A stretch of 64,000 bases of DNA from Archaeoglobus neptunius (GCF_016757965.1 NZ_JAEKIW010000005.1:1-64000); one strand, 5' to 3'. Counted from the stretch's first letter, positions 9,501-18,878 are shown. Translations and numbers: made by a program. Notes: a model not told the origin generated them from the sequence alone.

Positions 9501-9883
9501 TCTTTAGTGCGTCGATTATTAATTACTTGTCTGAGTTGAAGAAAAAACCAATTTATTCAGACTCGCATTTCATACGATATCTTATAAATGAGGAAAGTAG
9601 CGAGGAAGATGTTGACCGAAACTTTAGGACGATTCTGGATTTCATAGAAAAAGCTTACATGAGAGATTTTGAAGATTGGCAGTCGCAGGCGCTTACAATG
9701 CTTATACCAAAGAAAGTTGAAGAACTTAGGAAAAATGTCTATAACCAAGCCAGATACAGGTCAGAAAATTTCTTCCCGAGACATCTTAGATTGCTTTACG
9801 GATTGAGAGGAATTCAAGACATGATTAGCCTTGAATATGATTCAGATACAAGTGTGTTTATACGGAGGAACTCTGGGAGGTGA
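6497..9883 (+). CDS. drmA: DrmA-like helicase of a DISARM-type defence system
   Basis: 1128 aa. Superfamily 2 helicase with a long N-terminal region (about 450 aa), Walker A TGGGKTEAY at 466, a DELH box at 693-696, motif III TATIAG, SATNIVSHGVDI near 907 and motif VI QALSRVGR at 940-947. A zinc-finger-like CPLC...CSNDSC pair lies between motifs I and II. This large split helicase beside a DUF1998 protein and a PLD protein is the drmA-drmB-drmC core of DISARM, where DrmA with DrmB loads on invading DNA. Strongly AT-rich codon use. Other DUF1998-linked helicase systems are the alternative, but the PLD neighbour favours DISARM. Confidence 0.85.
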   Translation: MNNAIVENEFCEFLVEEVIERLKGSHPHYSRLILLNQYPHRYIILGSLAPKIIRGSNDSSELEMFESEEVRKTIISDRVKSISFLLNSNEVNLKLKVSFYVFFRTVPTLEEQVLFLRGYEGPIKDFIGDFRTEITNPEHEYQIAQVWQRKLVVIEKDLKLNLNGLIQDPLVISLKEDAIRALKEGGETIKVPKISKKSFVGIEALESKEKFEEEISRYSTEITVDELVNDFLNVYLYINCENYEQNGQVFKKIRIVIVNNTIYDKKRHKNIYLDPAIFDCNITVLLSDDIFPFKVRSPSGEIIEIPVRANNCSAEYTKNSEFSLIETQNFLRYDEPRIRPRTSPPDKPDIFPKFSVLSDLDNGGFEILEAIYDSLRGYYLTLAQERPELKDHIYDFIKKYNEGLTLLTNDTNAKKAFELMNKVFDHYSKDDFDSWRLFQIVFIICNLPDVVTMKDLDSVDLLNVFTGGGKTEAYFGLCMFAAFYDRLIGRDFGTTAIIKFPLRMLSIQQLQRLTHILISGNYIKNHENIGGEDFSLGFFVGKSAEFPGSSLLIIRRLKPNTPGKFIDSCPLCNSKVYLTYDHQSLAIYHTCSNDSCFLSKGLAIHYTQQEIYRFMPTFIVSTVDKMGSIAYNRRFRGLIGGKVRRCRKGHGFFPDGDKCTVSIIKGKEKIMCNDRGEEVSLPNTFGPRLMIQDELHLIREGFGSIVSHFETLIETMKERFTGSRLKYLCTTATIAGADNQVFNLYLKKLRVIPPESGYDISKFFFESVKEDDRQIVGRYVLGLRPNLRDNQYATLLTLRYIIQVILSAMLKPSEIAQRLDISEEDLRQLLKNYMSYLTYHNKKSDVQSTAFYLRDVVESKFYYNPSLEIRRLLLRKTLTGDNTTEQVKEVVNELIDFEKLKEPRIFVTSATNIVSHGVDIKWWNIMLFQGMPRNTAEYIQALSRVGRSSSGIVFVWYYPNRVRDLDFYKNFKIYHPVLYKHVEPVPITRWSKLALDQTIPSVFSASIINYLSELKKKPIYSDSHFIRYLINEESSEEDVDRNFRTILDFIEKAYMRDFEDWQSQALTMLIPKKVEELRKNVYNQARYRSENFFPRHLRLLYGLRGIQDMISLEYDSDTSVFIRRNSGR

Positions 9884-9888
9884 TACAC

Positions 9889-11793
9889 ATGAACAGGATG
9901 AATCTGGATTTTTCGGCACACAGCGCACTTTTTAGGGCTATGAAGAATATGATAGTTATACACGACGATTTCGTGTTCAGAGTAAAAAGTCTTGAGAGAA
10001 GACATCCATCTAAAGATATTAACATCACAAGATTAAAGAGGGCAATTTTTAACGAAATCCAGAGACTTTTCAACTTCAGAATTCAAAGTTATAACCTCCT
10101 ATATCCTCCCATAACAGATGACGAAATTGCAGGACTCAGCATTCACCAAATAGTTGTAAAGAAGGATGAGACACAAGAAGACGATGTTTATGCTGGCAGA
10201 GTTGAGTTATATCCTTTAGTTTTTATGTGTGATATATGTGGAGATTTTAGAGAGATCAGCTCTCAAGACTTGCAGTACTTCGATACGAAATGTTGCGTCC
10301 AAGGATGTAATGGGAACTATCGTCAGTTAAGCCTGCTACGCTACTGCCGAGAATGCGGTAAAGTCGAGCATTTTCGCTATTGGTGTAGGGCTGAGAATGA
10401 TAGAAGCCTTTCTCAGAAGTATACTGAGCACCCGATACAGCTACTCCAACCATCCAAAGACGCTCTTTTTGGCTGGAAATTCAGGTGCAAAACATGTGGA
10501 TGGGAAAAAGATATATTTGATTTCTCTTGTGACCATTTCGACCAAAAAGCCCAAAAAAAGATTTCCGATAAACCACCAACCAAATTCGACCCCCTGACAA
10601 TAAGAGAAGGGGGCGTATTCCAACCAATCGTGAAAACATACGTTTCTATAGAACCTTTAGAAAACGAGAAGATTCTGGAGGAGGAAGAACTCCTTATTGC
10701 GGTTGGTTACCACCTCGGAATGTTCTCATTTTTAGAGGACATTCTGAAAAGAAGTGAGGGAGAAGCAGAAATTATGAGCTTCAAGCAGGTTAAAAATTTA
10801 CTAAGTTCTCTTAGAAACCTAAAATCAGCAGGGTTAATTAGGTCTGAGCAAGAGAAAGTCTTGGACCAAATGGAGTCCGTACTGGAAAATCTCAAAACCG
10901 CAATAGGACTCATTGGAACAAGAAACCTTGATGAATTTCTTACGATTAAAGACCTGACGATGCCTAGGGGAGACCCCGATGACATTTACAGTCGCTTCGT
11001 CAAAGATTACGAAGGACATCTTGAAAGTTCAAGTCTCCCAGCTGATAAAAAGGAGGAAATAAGGAATAAATACAAGAGAATGTGTGGGAATTTTGGGATT
11101 CAAAATATCACCTATATCCCTGAAATTAAACTTGTTTCAGCATACATCGGCTACATCAAAGGGCCGTTTCCGAGAGATGGGGTACCTCATTTTGAGCCAA
11201 TTTGGATAGATGAAAGAAAGAAATTTGATGTCCACGAGCGAAATTTTGAAGCGTACATACACCCTTACAACACAGAAGGCATATTAGTTGAGTTTAATCC
11301 TCTCAAAATAGTAAGTTGGCTGCGTGAAAATGGCTTCGATGAGCTACGTGCCAACAACGAAAGCGAAGCACGAAAATTGCTTGTGCTTTTACGAGAAGAG
11401 AGTGATGACGGGCCCTATAACATGATTTTCAGACTCCTACACACTTTTTCTCATGCTTTCATGATGAATGCAAGTACATACTGTGGTCTTGACACGGATT
11501 CCTTGGGTGAGATTATTTTCCCCTCCGCAACTGCCGTAATGATATACTCGACAAGCGTGATAAACATTGGCGGGCTTCAATATATGTTCGAAAACAACTT
11601 ACCTGAGGTTTTAGAAGATATGCGGAATCACATTCAAGAATGTATCTACGACCCTGTATGCTCTTCAGAAGGAGGAGCTTGCTTTGCATGTATGTATCTA
11701 CCAGAATACGTCTGCGGGTATCTCAATCAAACTTTGGATAGAAGGATTTTTACAGGTTCGGAAAGTTTGCGGGGGTTCTGGGAACATGGCTAA
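9889..11793 (+). CDS. drmB: DrmB-like DUF1998 protein of a DISARM-type system
   Basis: 634 aa. I chose the ATG at 9889 over the in-frame GTG at 9880 because GGGAGGTGA at 9876-9883 stands five bases before it. Zinc-finger-like clusters occur in the first third (CDICGDF, CVQGCNG, CRECGK, CKTCGWE). The C-terminal DUF1998 domain holds HTFSHAFMM, GLDTDSLGEIIF and a Cys-rich end (CIYDPVCSSEGGACFACMY). In DISARM, DrmB binds DrmA as the second core subunit. The gene starts just after the drmA stop, and its own stop lies inside the drmC start region, so the subunits are likely made in a fixed ratio. Confidence 0.83.
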   Translation: MNRMNLDFSAHSALFRAMKNMIVIHDDFVFRVKSLERRHPSKDINITRLKRAIFNEIQRLFNFRIQSYNLLYPPITDDEIAGLSIHQIVVKKDETQEDDVYAGRVELYPLVFMCDICGDFREISSQDLQYFDTKCCVQGCNGNYRQLSLLRYCRECGKVEHFRYWCRAENDRSLSQKYTEHPIQLLQPSKDALFGWKFRCKTCGWEKDIFDFSCDHFDQKAQKKISDKPPTKFDPLTIREGGVFQPIVKTYVSIEPLENEKILEEEELLIAVGYHLGMFSFLEDILKRSEGEAEIMSFKQVKNLLSSLRNLKSAGLIRSEQEKVLDQMESVLENLKTAIGLIGTRNLDEFLTIKDLTMPRGDPDDIYSRFVKDYEGHLESSSLPADKKEEIRNKYKRMCGNFGIQNITYIPEIKLVSAYIGYIKGPFPRDGVPHFEPIWIDERKKFDVHERNFEAYIHPYNTEGILVEFNPLKIVSWLRENGFDELRANNESEARKLLVLLREESDDGPYNMIFRLLHTFSHAFMMNASTYCGLDTDSLGEIIFPSATAVMIYSTSVINIGGLQYMFENNLPEVLEDMRNHIQECIYDPVCSSEGGACFACMYLPEYVCGYLNQTLDRRIFTGSESLRGFWEHG

Positions 11794-12373
11794 ATTGACA
11801 GACTTATTAGAGATTATAGACAAAAAAACTTCGGTTGTTTGCTTAAGCTACCCCTTTTTTGATAAGTACGGGATATCTGCAGAAATTGAGTACTCAACTG
11901 TACTCTCACTGCATGACTGCTTCCAATTCCTATTTGAAGTTGCTGAAAAGAAAATAGATATTTGCTCCCCATTTATTGAAGCTAACGCCTTACTGAGGTA
12001 TAAAGACATTCTGCGTGAAAAGATTGAAAATGGAGTAAGGCTCAGGATCGTGGCAAGGGTGTTAGATACCGCTGAGGACAGACCTCTTGGCAAATTGAAT
12101 AGTATAGTCCAACACATTAATCCACAAAACTATCCAAACCTAAAAATCTATCAGTACCATTATACTAGCCCCCGTGGAAAACTGCTAAGTGGGATACATG
12201 CAAAATTCATAACGGTAGATGGCAAATTTTGCTATTTGGGAAGTGCGGATATTAAAAATTCTTCGTTACTAAAAAACCTTGAATTAGGAGTCCTCACATC
12301 AGACAAGGAGATCGTCAAAGTAACGGAAATGATTTTTAAGGAGCTTGTTAGAGTATCTGATGAAGTTGGATAG
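11786..12373 (+). CDS. drmC: DrmC-like phospholipase D family protein
   Basis: 195 aa from ATG 11786, overlapping the drmB stop by 8 bp; a longer frame to 11684 lies inside drmB and is unlikely. There is one PLD/HKD motif, HAKFITVDG (H138, K140, D145), followed by YLGSADIKNSSLLKNLELG, the usual Gly-Ser and Asn positions. A single HKD implies dimerisation to form the active site. It is somewhat shorter than the roughly 240 aa I recall for DrmC. Nuclease activity is expected from the family, and DrmC has been reported as dispensable in some DISARM systems. Confidence 0.78.
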   Translation: MAKLTDLLEIIDKKTSVVCLSYPFFDKYGISAEIEYSTVLSLHDCFQFLFEVAEKKIDICSPFIEANALLRYKDILREKIENGVRLRIVARVLDTAEDRPLGKLNSIVQHINPQNYPNLKIYQYHYTSPRGKLLSGIHAKFITVDGKFCYLGSADIKNSSLLKNLELGVLTSDKEIVKVTEMIFKELVRVSDEVG

Positions 12374-12378
12374 TGATC

Positions 12379-14850
12379 ATGAGCGAAAATAATAATGTTT
12401 TCAAATGGTGGGAAGAGTTCAACCTTACCTTTCGTAATCCTAAAAAAAAGAGTATGGACGTGTGTATATCCAGCGGCAAAAAGCCCTTTTTATCTCCATA
12501 TACTAACTTTATAATTAACACGTCAATTGAACTAATGAAAAAAGGAAAGAACGTTGTAATTGCATCTTTTAAACCGATAATTCGCCCTATGCCACTCATT
12601 GGGTACATGGCATCCAAAATATTTCGTAAAGATGTCGAGATCGTCACTTATCGGAGTTCAAAAGAACATCACAACGCTTACTGTTTATTAGCAGAAGCGA
12701 ACTACGTTTTTCTTTCAGTCCCTCCTATATTGGCTAAACAAAACGAGGAAGAAGGTCTTGTTTACCATTTGCAACCTTACATGCCAAAAGTGGGACGTAG
12801 CAGAAAATTGGATTTACTACAGGACGCTACTAAATCCTTAGGCACTTCAAACAAAGTACTGTTCTCAGAAAACTATTTAGTATTGTCGCAAGGAGAAGTT
12901 GAGATAAACGTTAAAAACGAAAAAGTGTTAGCAAGGTTAGAACCCAGAGTCTTCTTAATTGAAAATGGAAAGTTTTACTTAAAACATTCAAAATACTTCA
13001 TGAAGTTTGCCGAAAACGTTGATGGTACCTTCCTGATTTACATACAATCATCACTCAATGATGTTGTTTTAGAGTTTGCCAAAAGCCTCGACGCTGAAAT
13101 TATTTATTTACCACAGTCTTTTTTGTCACTTACTAAACATCATGCATACGATAAGTACAAAACAAAAATCTCCAGTAACAAATTCTTATTCACTGCTGGA
13201 TTTCCATTCTCAGAAGATGGATGGTTTTTAAAAGATGCCCAAGCTTTGCTTGATATGTTGAATTTCGACCACGAATATGATTACTTCTACCCCAAGATTG
13301 AAATTGTGGGTATAAAAGGGTTCGAAAACTTAAAAGTACACCTTCAAAATATCCTAAAACAACTTTATGGGTTATTTCAGGCTCAGGTAAACATAAAGTA
13401 TCTTATAGGAGACGTTTACAAAACCTCTACAAAAGCAATAAGGAGATTCCTACCTCCTGACTTAATATCCAAGTACAACCCTCGCACTGGATACCCTGAA
13501 ATTGAGTACGAATACTACTTAAAACAGATTGAACGTGCCCTTAACCGTATATCAGATGGCCGATTCTATGCTAAACTTCATGATGTTCGTTATAGCTTTT
13601 CAGCGATCTGCAACACCCTTAAACAAGTCAGTAGACCCTATAGTAAAGATAGTTTCCCAGATAGTAAATTGATGACTTTGCTAAAACTATTAAAACAAAG
13701 GGAGCCTGGAAAAAGATACTATATTTGCTGCACCAATGACCCAGTTAGCACTGTTGAAAGAATAGTCAAAAATTATCTGGGTGATACGAACACCCGCAAT
13801 GGGGTAATAGTCCTTAATCCAAATAGTCTTGCAGACCTCCTGAGTAAGAATGAAATAAAACCCAATTCGGTTTTAGTAGTCTCAGACCCAACAAGTGTAT
13901 TTAAGTTACTACCTGCCCCATTTGATAAAGTGTTCGTCTTGGCTTACGAAGGCGTTGAAAATTATGAAGAACTTGAAAACTGGGAAATAAAAAAAATATA
14001 TGATACAAAGTTGGCTATCGATTTGATTTACAGCTTGCATAGACAGCTCGGAATAGAACCTCCAAAGTTATTCTCGAAACTTCTAAAAGAGTTAGTCGGA
14101 AAACGTGAAGAAGAATATCTCAAGGAAATATCAAGAATGAAAAAAGTTCTACCTAAAGTTAGAGATGAACACCGCACTCCGTCTTACTATCAGAAAAGTG
14201 AAAGAAGTGTCCGAACTTGCAGAGTATTGTTAGAACCCTTAAAAGGAGGCATGTGTCGTGAATTGGAGGGTACACTCAACAAACGCATCCTGAGAATCGA
14301 GGAATCTACAGGTTTCGAAGTTGTTACATTATCAGAACTTAAAGATGAAGACGTGGTTTGTTTAATAGACGATGATGATAGGAAAGACTTGGTTGATTTC
14401 CTCTCTGAATTCGTCATGGAACAAGTTGATACCGAGTTTGTGAAATACTGGTATACCAAACTTGTAGAATTCCTTGCTGAGAACCAGATGACCTATTCTG
14501 AATTCTACAAAATATACAAGAGCACTAAAAAGAAGAATGTTAGAACATTTCCGGCAGTGAGACAATGGCTGCTGGGTAAAACTCTGGCTCCAGACGATAA
14601 AGATGACCTGAAGGTGCTTGGAGAAATTATGGATGATGACTTTCTGCTTGAAAATTACGCGAGGATTTATGAAGAGGCAAACAAAATCAGAAAGGTGCAT
14701 AGAATCGTTGGCAGGAAAATATACAACATTGTCAGAGGTATTATTACTTCAGACTTTTCAAGTATAACGAGCTTTGATGATGAATTGATAGCTTCCAGAG
14801 TTAGATTATACAGAGTAGTCTCAGTCGATACAGGAAATTCTACACCTTAA
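12379..14850 (+). CDS. Large protein in DrmE position; DrmE-like, function unknown
   Basis: 823 aa from ATG 12379 (a GTG at 12373 is in frame and overlaps the drmC stop). I see no canonical Walker, nuclease or methyltransferase motif. The middle has alternating helix/strand stretches such as VLVVSDPTSVF and FDKVFVLAYEGVENYEEL, which recall the RecA-like fold of a degenerate helicase. The C-terminal third is charged and helical. Class 2 DISARM carries drmE, a protein of about 800 aa without known domains, so size, neighbours and operon suggest DrmE. This rests on context rather than on a recognised signature. Last gene of the operon; AT-rich like its neighbours. Confidence 0.6.
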   Translation: MSENNNVFKWWEEFNLTFRNPKKKSMDVCISSGKKPFLSPYTNFIINTSIELMKKGKNVVIASFKPIIRPMPLIGYMASKIFRKDVEIVTYRSSKEHHNAYCLLAEANYVFLSVPPILAKQNEEEGLVYHLQPYMPKVGRSRKLDLLQDATKSLGTSNKVLFSENYLVLSQGEVEINVKNEKVLARLEPRVFLIENGKFYLKHSKYFMKFAENVDGTFLIYIQSSLNDVVLEFAKSLDAEIIYLPQSFLSLTKHHAYDKYKTKISSNKFLFTAGFPFSEDGWFLKDAQALLDMLNFDHEYDYFYPKIEIVGIKGFENLKVHLQNILKQLYGLFQAQVNIKYLIGDVYKTSTKAIRRFLPPDLISKYNPRTGYPEIEYEYYLKQIERALNRISDGRFYAKLHDVRYSFSAICNTLKQVSRPYSKDSFPDSKLMTLLKLLKQREPGKRYYICCTNDPVSTVERIVKNYLGDTNTRNGVIVLNPNSLADLLSKNEIKPNSVLVVSDPTSVFKLLPAPFDKVFVLAYEGVENYEELENWEIKKIYDTKLAIDLIYSLHRQLGIEPPKLFSKLLKELVGKREEEYLKEISRMKKVLPKVRDEHRTPSYYQKSERSVRTCRVLLEPLKGGMCRELEGTLNKRILRIEESTGFEVVTLSELKDEDVVCLIDDDDRKDLVDFLSEFVMEQVDTEFVKYWYTKLVEFLAENQMTYSEFYKIYKSTKKKNVRTFPAVRQWLLGKTLAPDDKDDLKVLGEIMDDDFLLENYARIYEEANKIRKVHRIVGRKIYNIVRGIITSDFSSITSFDDELIASRVRLYRVVSVDTGNSTP

Positions 14851-15034
14851 CTCCTAAAATTGACGGACTCAAAAAGCTTTCTTCTAACTTTTTACTATAC
14901 TTTACTTTGCATCAGAAAGTAGGAGGTAGTTAGATTTTTATAAGGGCTGAAAGTGGACAAATAGTACAATCCAAGTCTATAAAATTCGACTCCTGGTGGA
15001 AAGTCATGGTAGGGCATAGAACTGGAAGAAGGAG

Positions 15035-15108
15035 TGCCGAGGGGGGGATTCGAACCCCCGACCTCCTGATTATGAGTCAGGCGCCCCAACCAGCTAGGCT
15101 ACCTCGGC
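15035..15108 (-). tRNA. tRNA-Met (CAT), probably elongator
   Basis: 74 nt cloverleaf read from the minus strand: acceptor GCCGAGG pairing with CCTCGGC, anticodon arm CCTGA-CTCATAA-TCAGG, T arm with GGTTCGAATCC, discriminator A, no encoded CCA. The acceptor begins with a G-C pair rather than the A-U pair of archaeal initiators. It also differs from the GGGCCCG acceptor of the Ile2 type seen at 59162, so elongator Met is the best call. Its 3' end faces the DISARM-like island, the orientation expected if the island integrated at a tRNA. Confidence 0.9.
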
Positions 15109-15150
15109 TCAGTTAAAGTTGCCTGCATTGAATTAAAACACTTTCGCTTA

Positions 15151-15160
15151 AGTTTTTAAT
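15151..15160 (+). promoter_or_regulatory. TATA box of gyrA
   Basis: AGTTTTTAAT centred about 25 bp before the gyrA ATG at 15181, which suggests a leaderless or near-leaderless transcript. It also lies about 45 bp from the 5' end of the divergent tRNA-Met. Confidence 0.5.
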
Positions 15161-15180
15161 CCCCGGATTGACATTCAAGA

Positions 15181-17544
15181 ATGGAACTGCTCAGGGACAT
15201 CAGTGAGGAATTGAAAAGTTCGTACATCGATTATGCGATGAGCGTGATAGTTGGCAGAGCCCTTCCTGATGTTAGAGATGGTCTGAAGCCGGTACAGAGG
15301 AGAATTCTGTATGCGATGTACGAGATGGGATTGCTGAGTAACAGACCATACAGAAAATCCGCAAGAATAGTAGGAGAGGTTCTGGGTAAGTATCATCCTC
15401 ATGGTGATACTGCAGTCTATGATGCCCTCGTCAGACTGGCTCAGGATTTCTCAATGCGCTACCCGCTGATTGATGGTCAGGGTAATTTTGGTAGCATAGA
15501 CGGCGATTCGCCTGCGGCCATGAGGTACACCGAGGCAAGGCTGGCAAAGATTGCCGAGGAGATGCTGGCAGACATTGAAAGGAATACAGTTGACTTCATG
15601 CCGAACTTTGACTCCACCCTGCAGGAACCGGAGGTTCTTCCGGCGAAAATTCCCAATCTACTAATAAACGGCTCAAGCGGCATAGCTGTCGGCATGGCTA
15701 CAAACATACCACCCCACAACCTTTCGGAGGTGTGCGATGCGGTTGTTGCGTTTATCAGAAATCCGGAGATTTCGGTTGACGGGCTGATGAGATACATTAC
15801 TGCTCCTGACTTTCCGACTGGAGGAATAATCGTGGGCAGAGAGGGCATAGCTGAAGCATACAGAACCGGAAAGGGTAAGATAATCGTGAGAGGCAGGGTT
15901 GATGTTGAGGGAAACAGTCTGATCGTCAGAGAAGTGCCTTACATGGTCAACAAGGCAAAGCTTGTGGAGAGCATCGCCGAACTGGCGAAAGACAGAATCG
16001 ACGAAATACGGACGATCAGGGATGAATCTGACAGAGAGGGTATAAGAGTTGTCATCGAGTTAAAGAGCGGTTCAAACCCGGAGCTTGTTTTGAAGAAACT
16101 GTATGCATATTCCAATCTTCAGACAACCTTCGGAGTAATCTTGCTGGCTCTCGTTGATAAGGAGCCAAGAATTCTTAACCTCAGAGAGATCATAGCACTT
16201 TACGTTGACCACAGAAGGAACGTCGTCAGAAGGAGAGTTACCTTTGACCTCGAAAAAGCCAGAGAAAGACTGCACATCGTAGAGGGTTTGAAGGTTGTGG
16301 TTGAGGACATAGATAATGCTGTAGGTCTTATCAGGTCTTCACCCTCACCGTCTGAAGCCAAGAAGAGGCTGATGGAGAGGTACTCTCTCTCATCGAAGCA
16401 GGCTGATGCCGTTTTGCAGATGAGATTGCAGAAGCTCACTGCCATTGAAATCGACGCTTTGATGGCTGAGTATGAGGAGCTGAAGTCGAAGATTGCGGAA
16501 TATGAGTCGATTCTGGCGGATCCGAAAAAAATTGACGATATAATCGTCAGAGAGGTGCTGGAGATAAAGGAAAAGTACGGGGACGAAAGAAGAACGGAGA
16601 TAGCCATTCAGCAAGATGAAATTGCAGCGGAGGATTTAATAGAAGAGGAGGAGAACATCGTGCTGATAACCTCGGAGGGATTTGCGAAGAGAATGTCGCT
16701 CGAAGAATTTCGGCTGCAGGCGAGAGGGGGCGTGGGGGTAATAGGCACTGCACTGGGCAGAGAAGATAGCATTTCGGTTTTCAGAATTTGCAAATCAACC
16801 GATCATCTGCTGCTCTTTACAAACACGGGCAGGGTGTTCTGGATCAATGCTTACGAAATCCCCAAGATGGACAGAACTTCGAGAGGAACGAGTCTGAGAA
16901 AGTTCATAAGGCTTGAAAACGGTGAGAGAGTGGTTTCTGCAATAGGGGTGGACAGTTTTGATGAGAAATCTGTAGCGATACTCTCTTCGGACGGGTACAT
17001 AAAGAGGGTTTCGGTGTCTGAATTTGAGAACGCCAAGAGGGCAGGAATAAGGGCATCAAGCGGTGATATAGCATTTGCCGAGCTTGTAGAGGATGAAAGT
17101 GTCGTTATAGCGACATCAAATGGAAATGTTGTAAGGCTAAAAGCCTCGGCGATACCGGAGTACGGAAGAAATGCCAAGGGGGTTATAGCTGTAAGACTTC
17201 GTGAAGGTGACAGTGTATCGTCTATGAGCACATCAAAGGGGGAATATCTTCTGATTCTCACCGAGAAAGGCTACGGAAAGAGGTGTCACATCGACGAGTT
17301 CAGGTTCATAGGTAGAGGTTCGATGGGCATGATAGGTTACAGGGTTTCGGGCAAAACCGGAAAAGTCGTATTTGCAGAGCTCTGCAGTGGTGGAGAGGCC
17401 TTTATAATAAGTCCTGACGGCTACTGTATAAGGGTAGATATATCCACGATTCCGGTCCAGGGCAGGTACTCCTCCGGGGTGGTTGTGGCAAGAAAAGGTG
17501 TGGCTGCGGTGGCTCTCAAAAAATTATATAAAAATGCTTTTTAA
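15181..17544 (+). CDS. gyrA: DNA gyrase subunit A
   Basis: 787 aa. Breakage-reunion subunit of gyrase, which introduces negative supercoils with GyrB. The catalytic tyrosine is Y116 in AAMRYTEAR. The quinolone-region motif [16 protein letters not shown] is at 70-85. The C-terminal half consists of beta-pinwheel repeats (e.g. [24 protein letters not shown]). The GyrA box is degenerate: QARGGVG near 513 in place of QRRGGRG. gyrB is not in the window. Archaeal gyrases of Archaeoglobales and haloarchaea are considered of bacterial origin. The gene abuts the convergent GGR gene, overlapping it by 21 bp. Confidence 0.95.
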   Translation: MELLRDISEELKSSYIDYAMSVIVGRALPDVRDGLKPVQRRILYAMYEMGLLSNRPYRKSARIVGEVLGKYHPHGDTAVYDALVRLAQDFSMRYPLIDGQGNFGSIDGDSPAAMRYTEARLAKIAEEMLADIERNTVDFMPNFDSTLQEPEVLPAKIPNLLINGSSGIAVGMATNIPPHNLSEVCDAVVAFIRNPEISVDGLMRYITAPDFPTGGIIVGREGIAEAYRTGKGKIIVRGRVDVEGNSLIVREVPYMVNKAKLVESIAELAKDRIDEIRTIRDESDREGIRVVIELKSGSNPELVLKKLYAYSNLQTTFGVILLALVDKEPRILNLREIIALYVDHRRNVVRRRVTFDLEKARERLHIVEGLKVVVEDIDNAVGLIRSSPSPSEAKKRLMERYSLSSKQADAVLQMRLQKLTAIEIDALMAEYEELKSKIAEYESILADPKKIDDIIVREVLEIKEKYGDERRTEIAIQQDEIAAEDLIEEEENIVLITSEGFAKRMSLEEFRLQARGGVGVIGTALGREDSISVFRICKSTDHLLLFTNTGRVFWINAYEIPKMDRTSRGTSLRKFIRLENGERVVSAIGVDSFDEKSVAILSSDGYIKRVSVSEFENAKRAGIRASSGDIAFAELVEDESVVIATSNGNVVRLKASAIPEYGRNAKGVIAVRLREGDSVSSMSTSKGEYLLILTEKGYGKRCHIDEFRFIGRGSMGMIGYRVSGKTGKVVFAELCSGGEAFIISPDGYCIRVDISTIPVQGRYSSGVVVARKGVAAVALKKLYKNAF

Positions 17545-18690
17545 ATCCCAGAGCAATCTCGGGTGCGCCTTGATCAGCTCGGTTACAATCGCCCTTATAC
17601 TCATTTCACTTAAATTTTTACCGGATATGCTTGCTGCCAGCTTGTTGATGGTGGCATCATCCATTTCGAGGAATTTTAGCTGGAGCTTTTTGTTTCTTTT
17701 CAGCTTCTTTCCGAAATCATCTTTCCAAAGTTCATCGTACTTCCTGAGAAATCCAGCAGAGAAATCGCCCTTTTTAACTGCCTCTGCAGCCACTTTACCC
17801 GCATAGTAACCGCCTGCCAGGGCATTTGCTATACCTCCTCCAGTTATCGGGTCAGCGTGGAAGGCAGCATCCCCAACAAGCATGATATTGTCACTAACGG
17901 CAGTTTCAATCTCTCCATATACGGGAACAGCACCGGCAACAACCTCAACAACCTTGCCCTCGATACCTTCCCTCTCAATGAATGCATCAAGATACTCTCT
18001 CGCCGTTTTTTCTGCCATTTTTGGTAAAACACCTATCCCCACATTTGCCGAGCTGTTTCCCTTCGGAAATATCCAGGCGTAACCTCCCGGAGCAACCTCT
18101 CGGCCGAGGTAGAAGTAGGTGTAGCTCTGGTCAATGTCCAGACCTGTCATGAGGTACTGGACACAGCTTTCGATGTCATTCATCTTGAGTGTTTTGATTA
18201 TTCCGGCCTTTCTTCCTATCTTGCTCTCCACACCATCTGCACCAATCAAAATCCTTGCTTCCACATCCCATTCTTCGCCCATTCTTCTCAGCTTTACCCT
18301 TACAAACCCGTTTCTTCTTTCAAAATCAGTGCAGGCTGTTTTTACATAAACCTCAGCCCCGGCCTTTGCGGCCTCCCTGGCAATGAATCTGTCAAATATT
18401 TTCCTCTCAAGAACGTATCCAACCTCGTTACCTGCCATCTCCTCGGACATCACGACCTCGGTCTTATCCGGGGCGTAAATTTTGGCTCCCGTAACCTCGG
18501 CTGCGATCCATTTCTTGTCAACCTCAAAAAATCGTTCAACGTTCTCCCTGCTTATCCCCTCGGCACATCTCACCGGAGTTCCGATCTCCTGTCTTTTCTC
18601 CACGAGAAGAACCTTAAGCCCGTTTTCTGCGGCGGTCTTTGCGGCCATGCTTCCAGCAGGTCCGGCACCAACAACCACAACGTCGTACAT
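17524..18690 (-). CDS. Geranylgeranyl reductase family FAD enzyme (archaeal lipid saturation)
   Basis: About 388 aa. Reduces the double bonds of digeranylgeranylglycerol lipids (or geranylgeranyl groups) in archaeal membrane lipid synthesis. Seen are the FAD motif [14 protein letters not shown] at the N terminus, the family motif [10 protein letters not shown] near 205 and [14 protein letters not shown] near 275. A longer frame reaches 18750, but the ATG at 18690 has GGAGGTGA three bases upstream and overlaps the ferredoxin stop (TGATG), so I use it. The adjacent ferredoxin is a probable electron donor. Confidence 0.9.
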   Translation of the reverse strand: MYDVVVVGAGPAGSMAAKTAAENGLKVLLVEKRQEIGTPVRCAEGISRENVERFFEVDKKWIAAEVTGAKIYAPDKTEVVMSEEMAGNEVGYVLERKIFDRFIAREAAKAGAEVYVKTACTDFERRNGFVRVKLRRMGEEWDVEARILIGADGVESKIGRKAGIIKTLKMNDIESCVQYLMTGLDIDQSYTYFYLGREVAPGGYAWIFPKGNSSANVGIGVLPKMAEKTAREYLDAFIEREGIEGKVVEVVAGAVPVYGEIETAVSDNIMLVGDAAFHADPITGGGIANALAGGYYAGKVAAEAVKKGDFSAGFLRKYDELWKDDFGKKLKRNKKLQLKFLEMDDATINKLAASISGKNLSEMSIRAIVTELIKAHPRLLWDLKSIFI

Positions 18691-18878
18691 CAGTTCACCT
18701 CCACCAGTACAAGTGCACCCATTGGGCAGGTTCTGACGCAGATTCCGCAACCGTTACACCTGTCATCGTAAATTTCGAGATAGGTCTCGACAAGTTCGTT
18801 CGCATCAACAGGGCAAACAGCAACGCAGGCACCACAGTAAGCGCATTTCCTCCTGTTAACAGTTGCCTTTCTTGCCAT
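18690..18878 (-). CDS. 2[4Fe-4S] ferredoxin linked to geranylgeranyl reductase
   Basis: 62 aa with [12 protein letters not shown] and [12 protein letters not shown], a classic bacterial-type ferredoxin. Its stop overlaps the GGR start by one base, so the two are made together, and it is a plausible direct reductant of the FAD enzyme. A TATA-like AAATATATTTTAC (minus strand, near 18899-18906) lies about 25 bp before the ATG, giving this pair its own promoter apart from the polyferredoxin. Confidence 0.9.
   Translation of the reverse strand: MARKATVNRRKCAYCGACVAVCPVDANELVETYLEIYDDRCNGCGICVRTCPMGALVLVEVN

Noticed and set aside
11684-11785. Upstream start for DrmC
   Set aside because: The extra residues lie wholly within drmB in another frame; ATG 11786 overlaps the drmB stop in the usual operon manner.
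14990-15034. Sequence ATTCGACTCCTGG next to tRNA-Met as a partial tRNA duplicate or att site
   Set aside because: Only six to twelve bases agree, with a break, and no second copy is seen at the left edge of the island.
18691-18750. Longer N terminus for geranylgeranyl reductase
   Set aside because: It would run through the end of the ferredoxin gene; the ATG at 18690 has an excellent ribosome-binding site and directly precedes the FAD motif.
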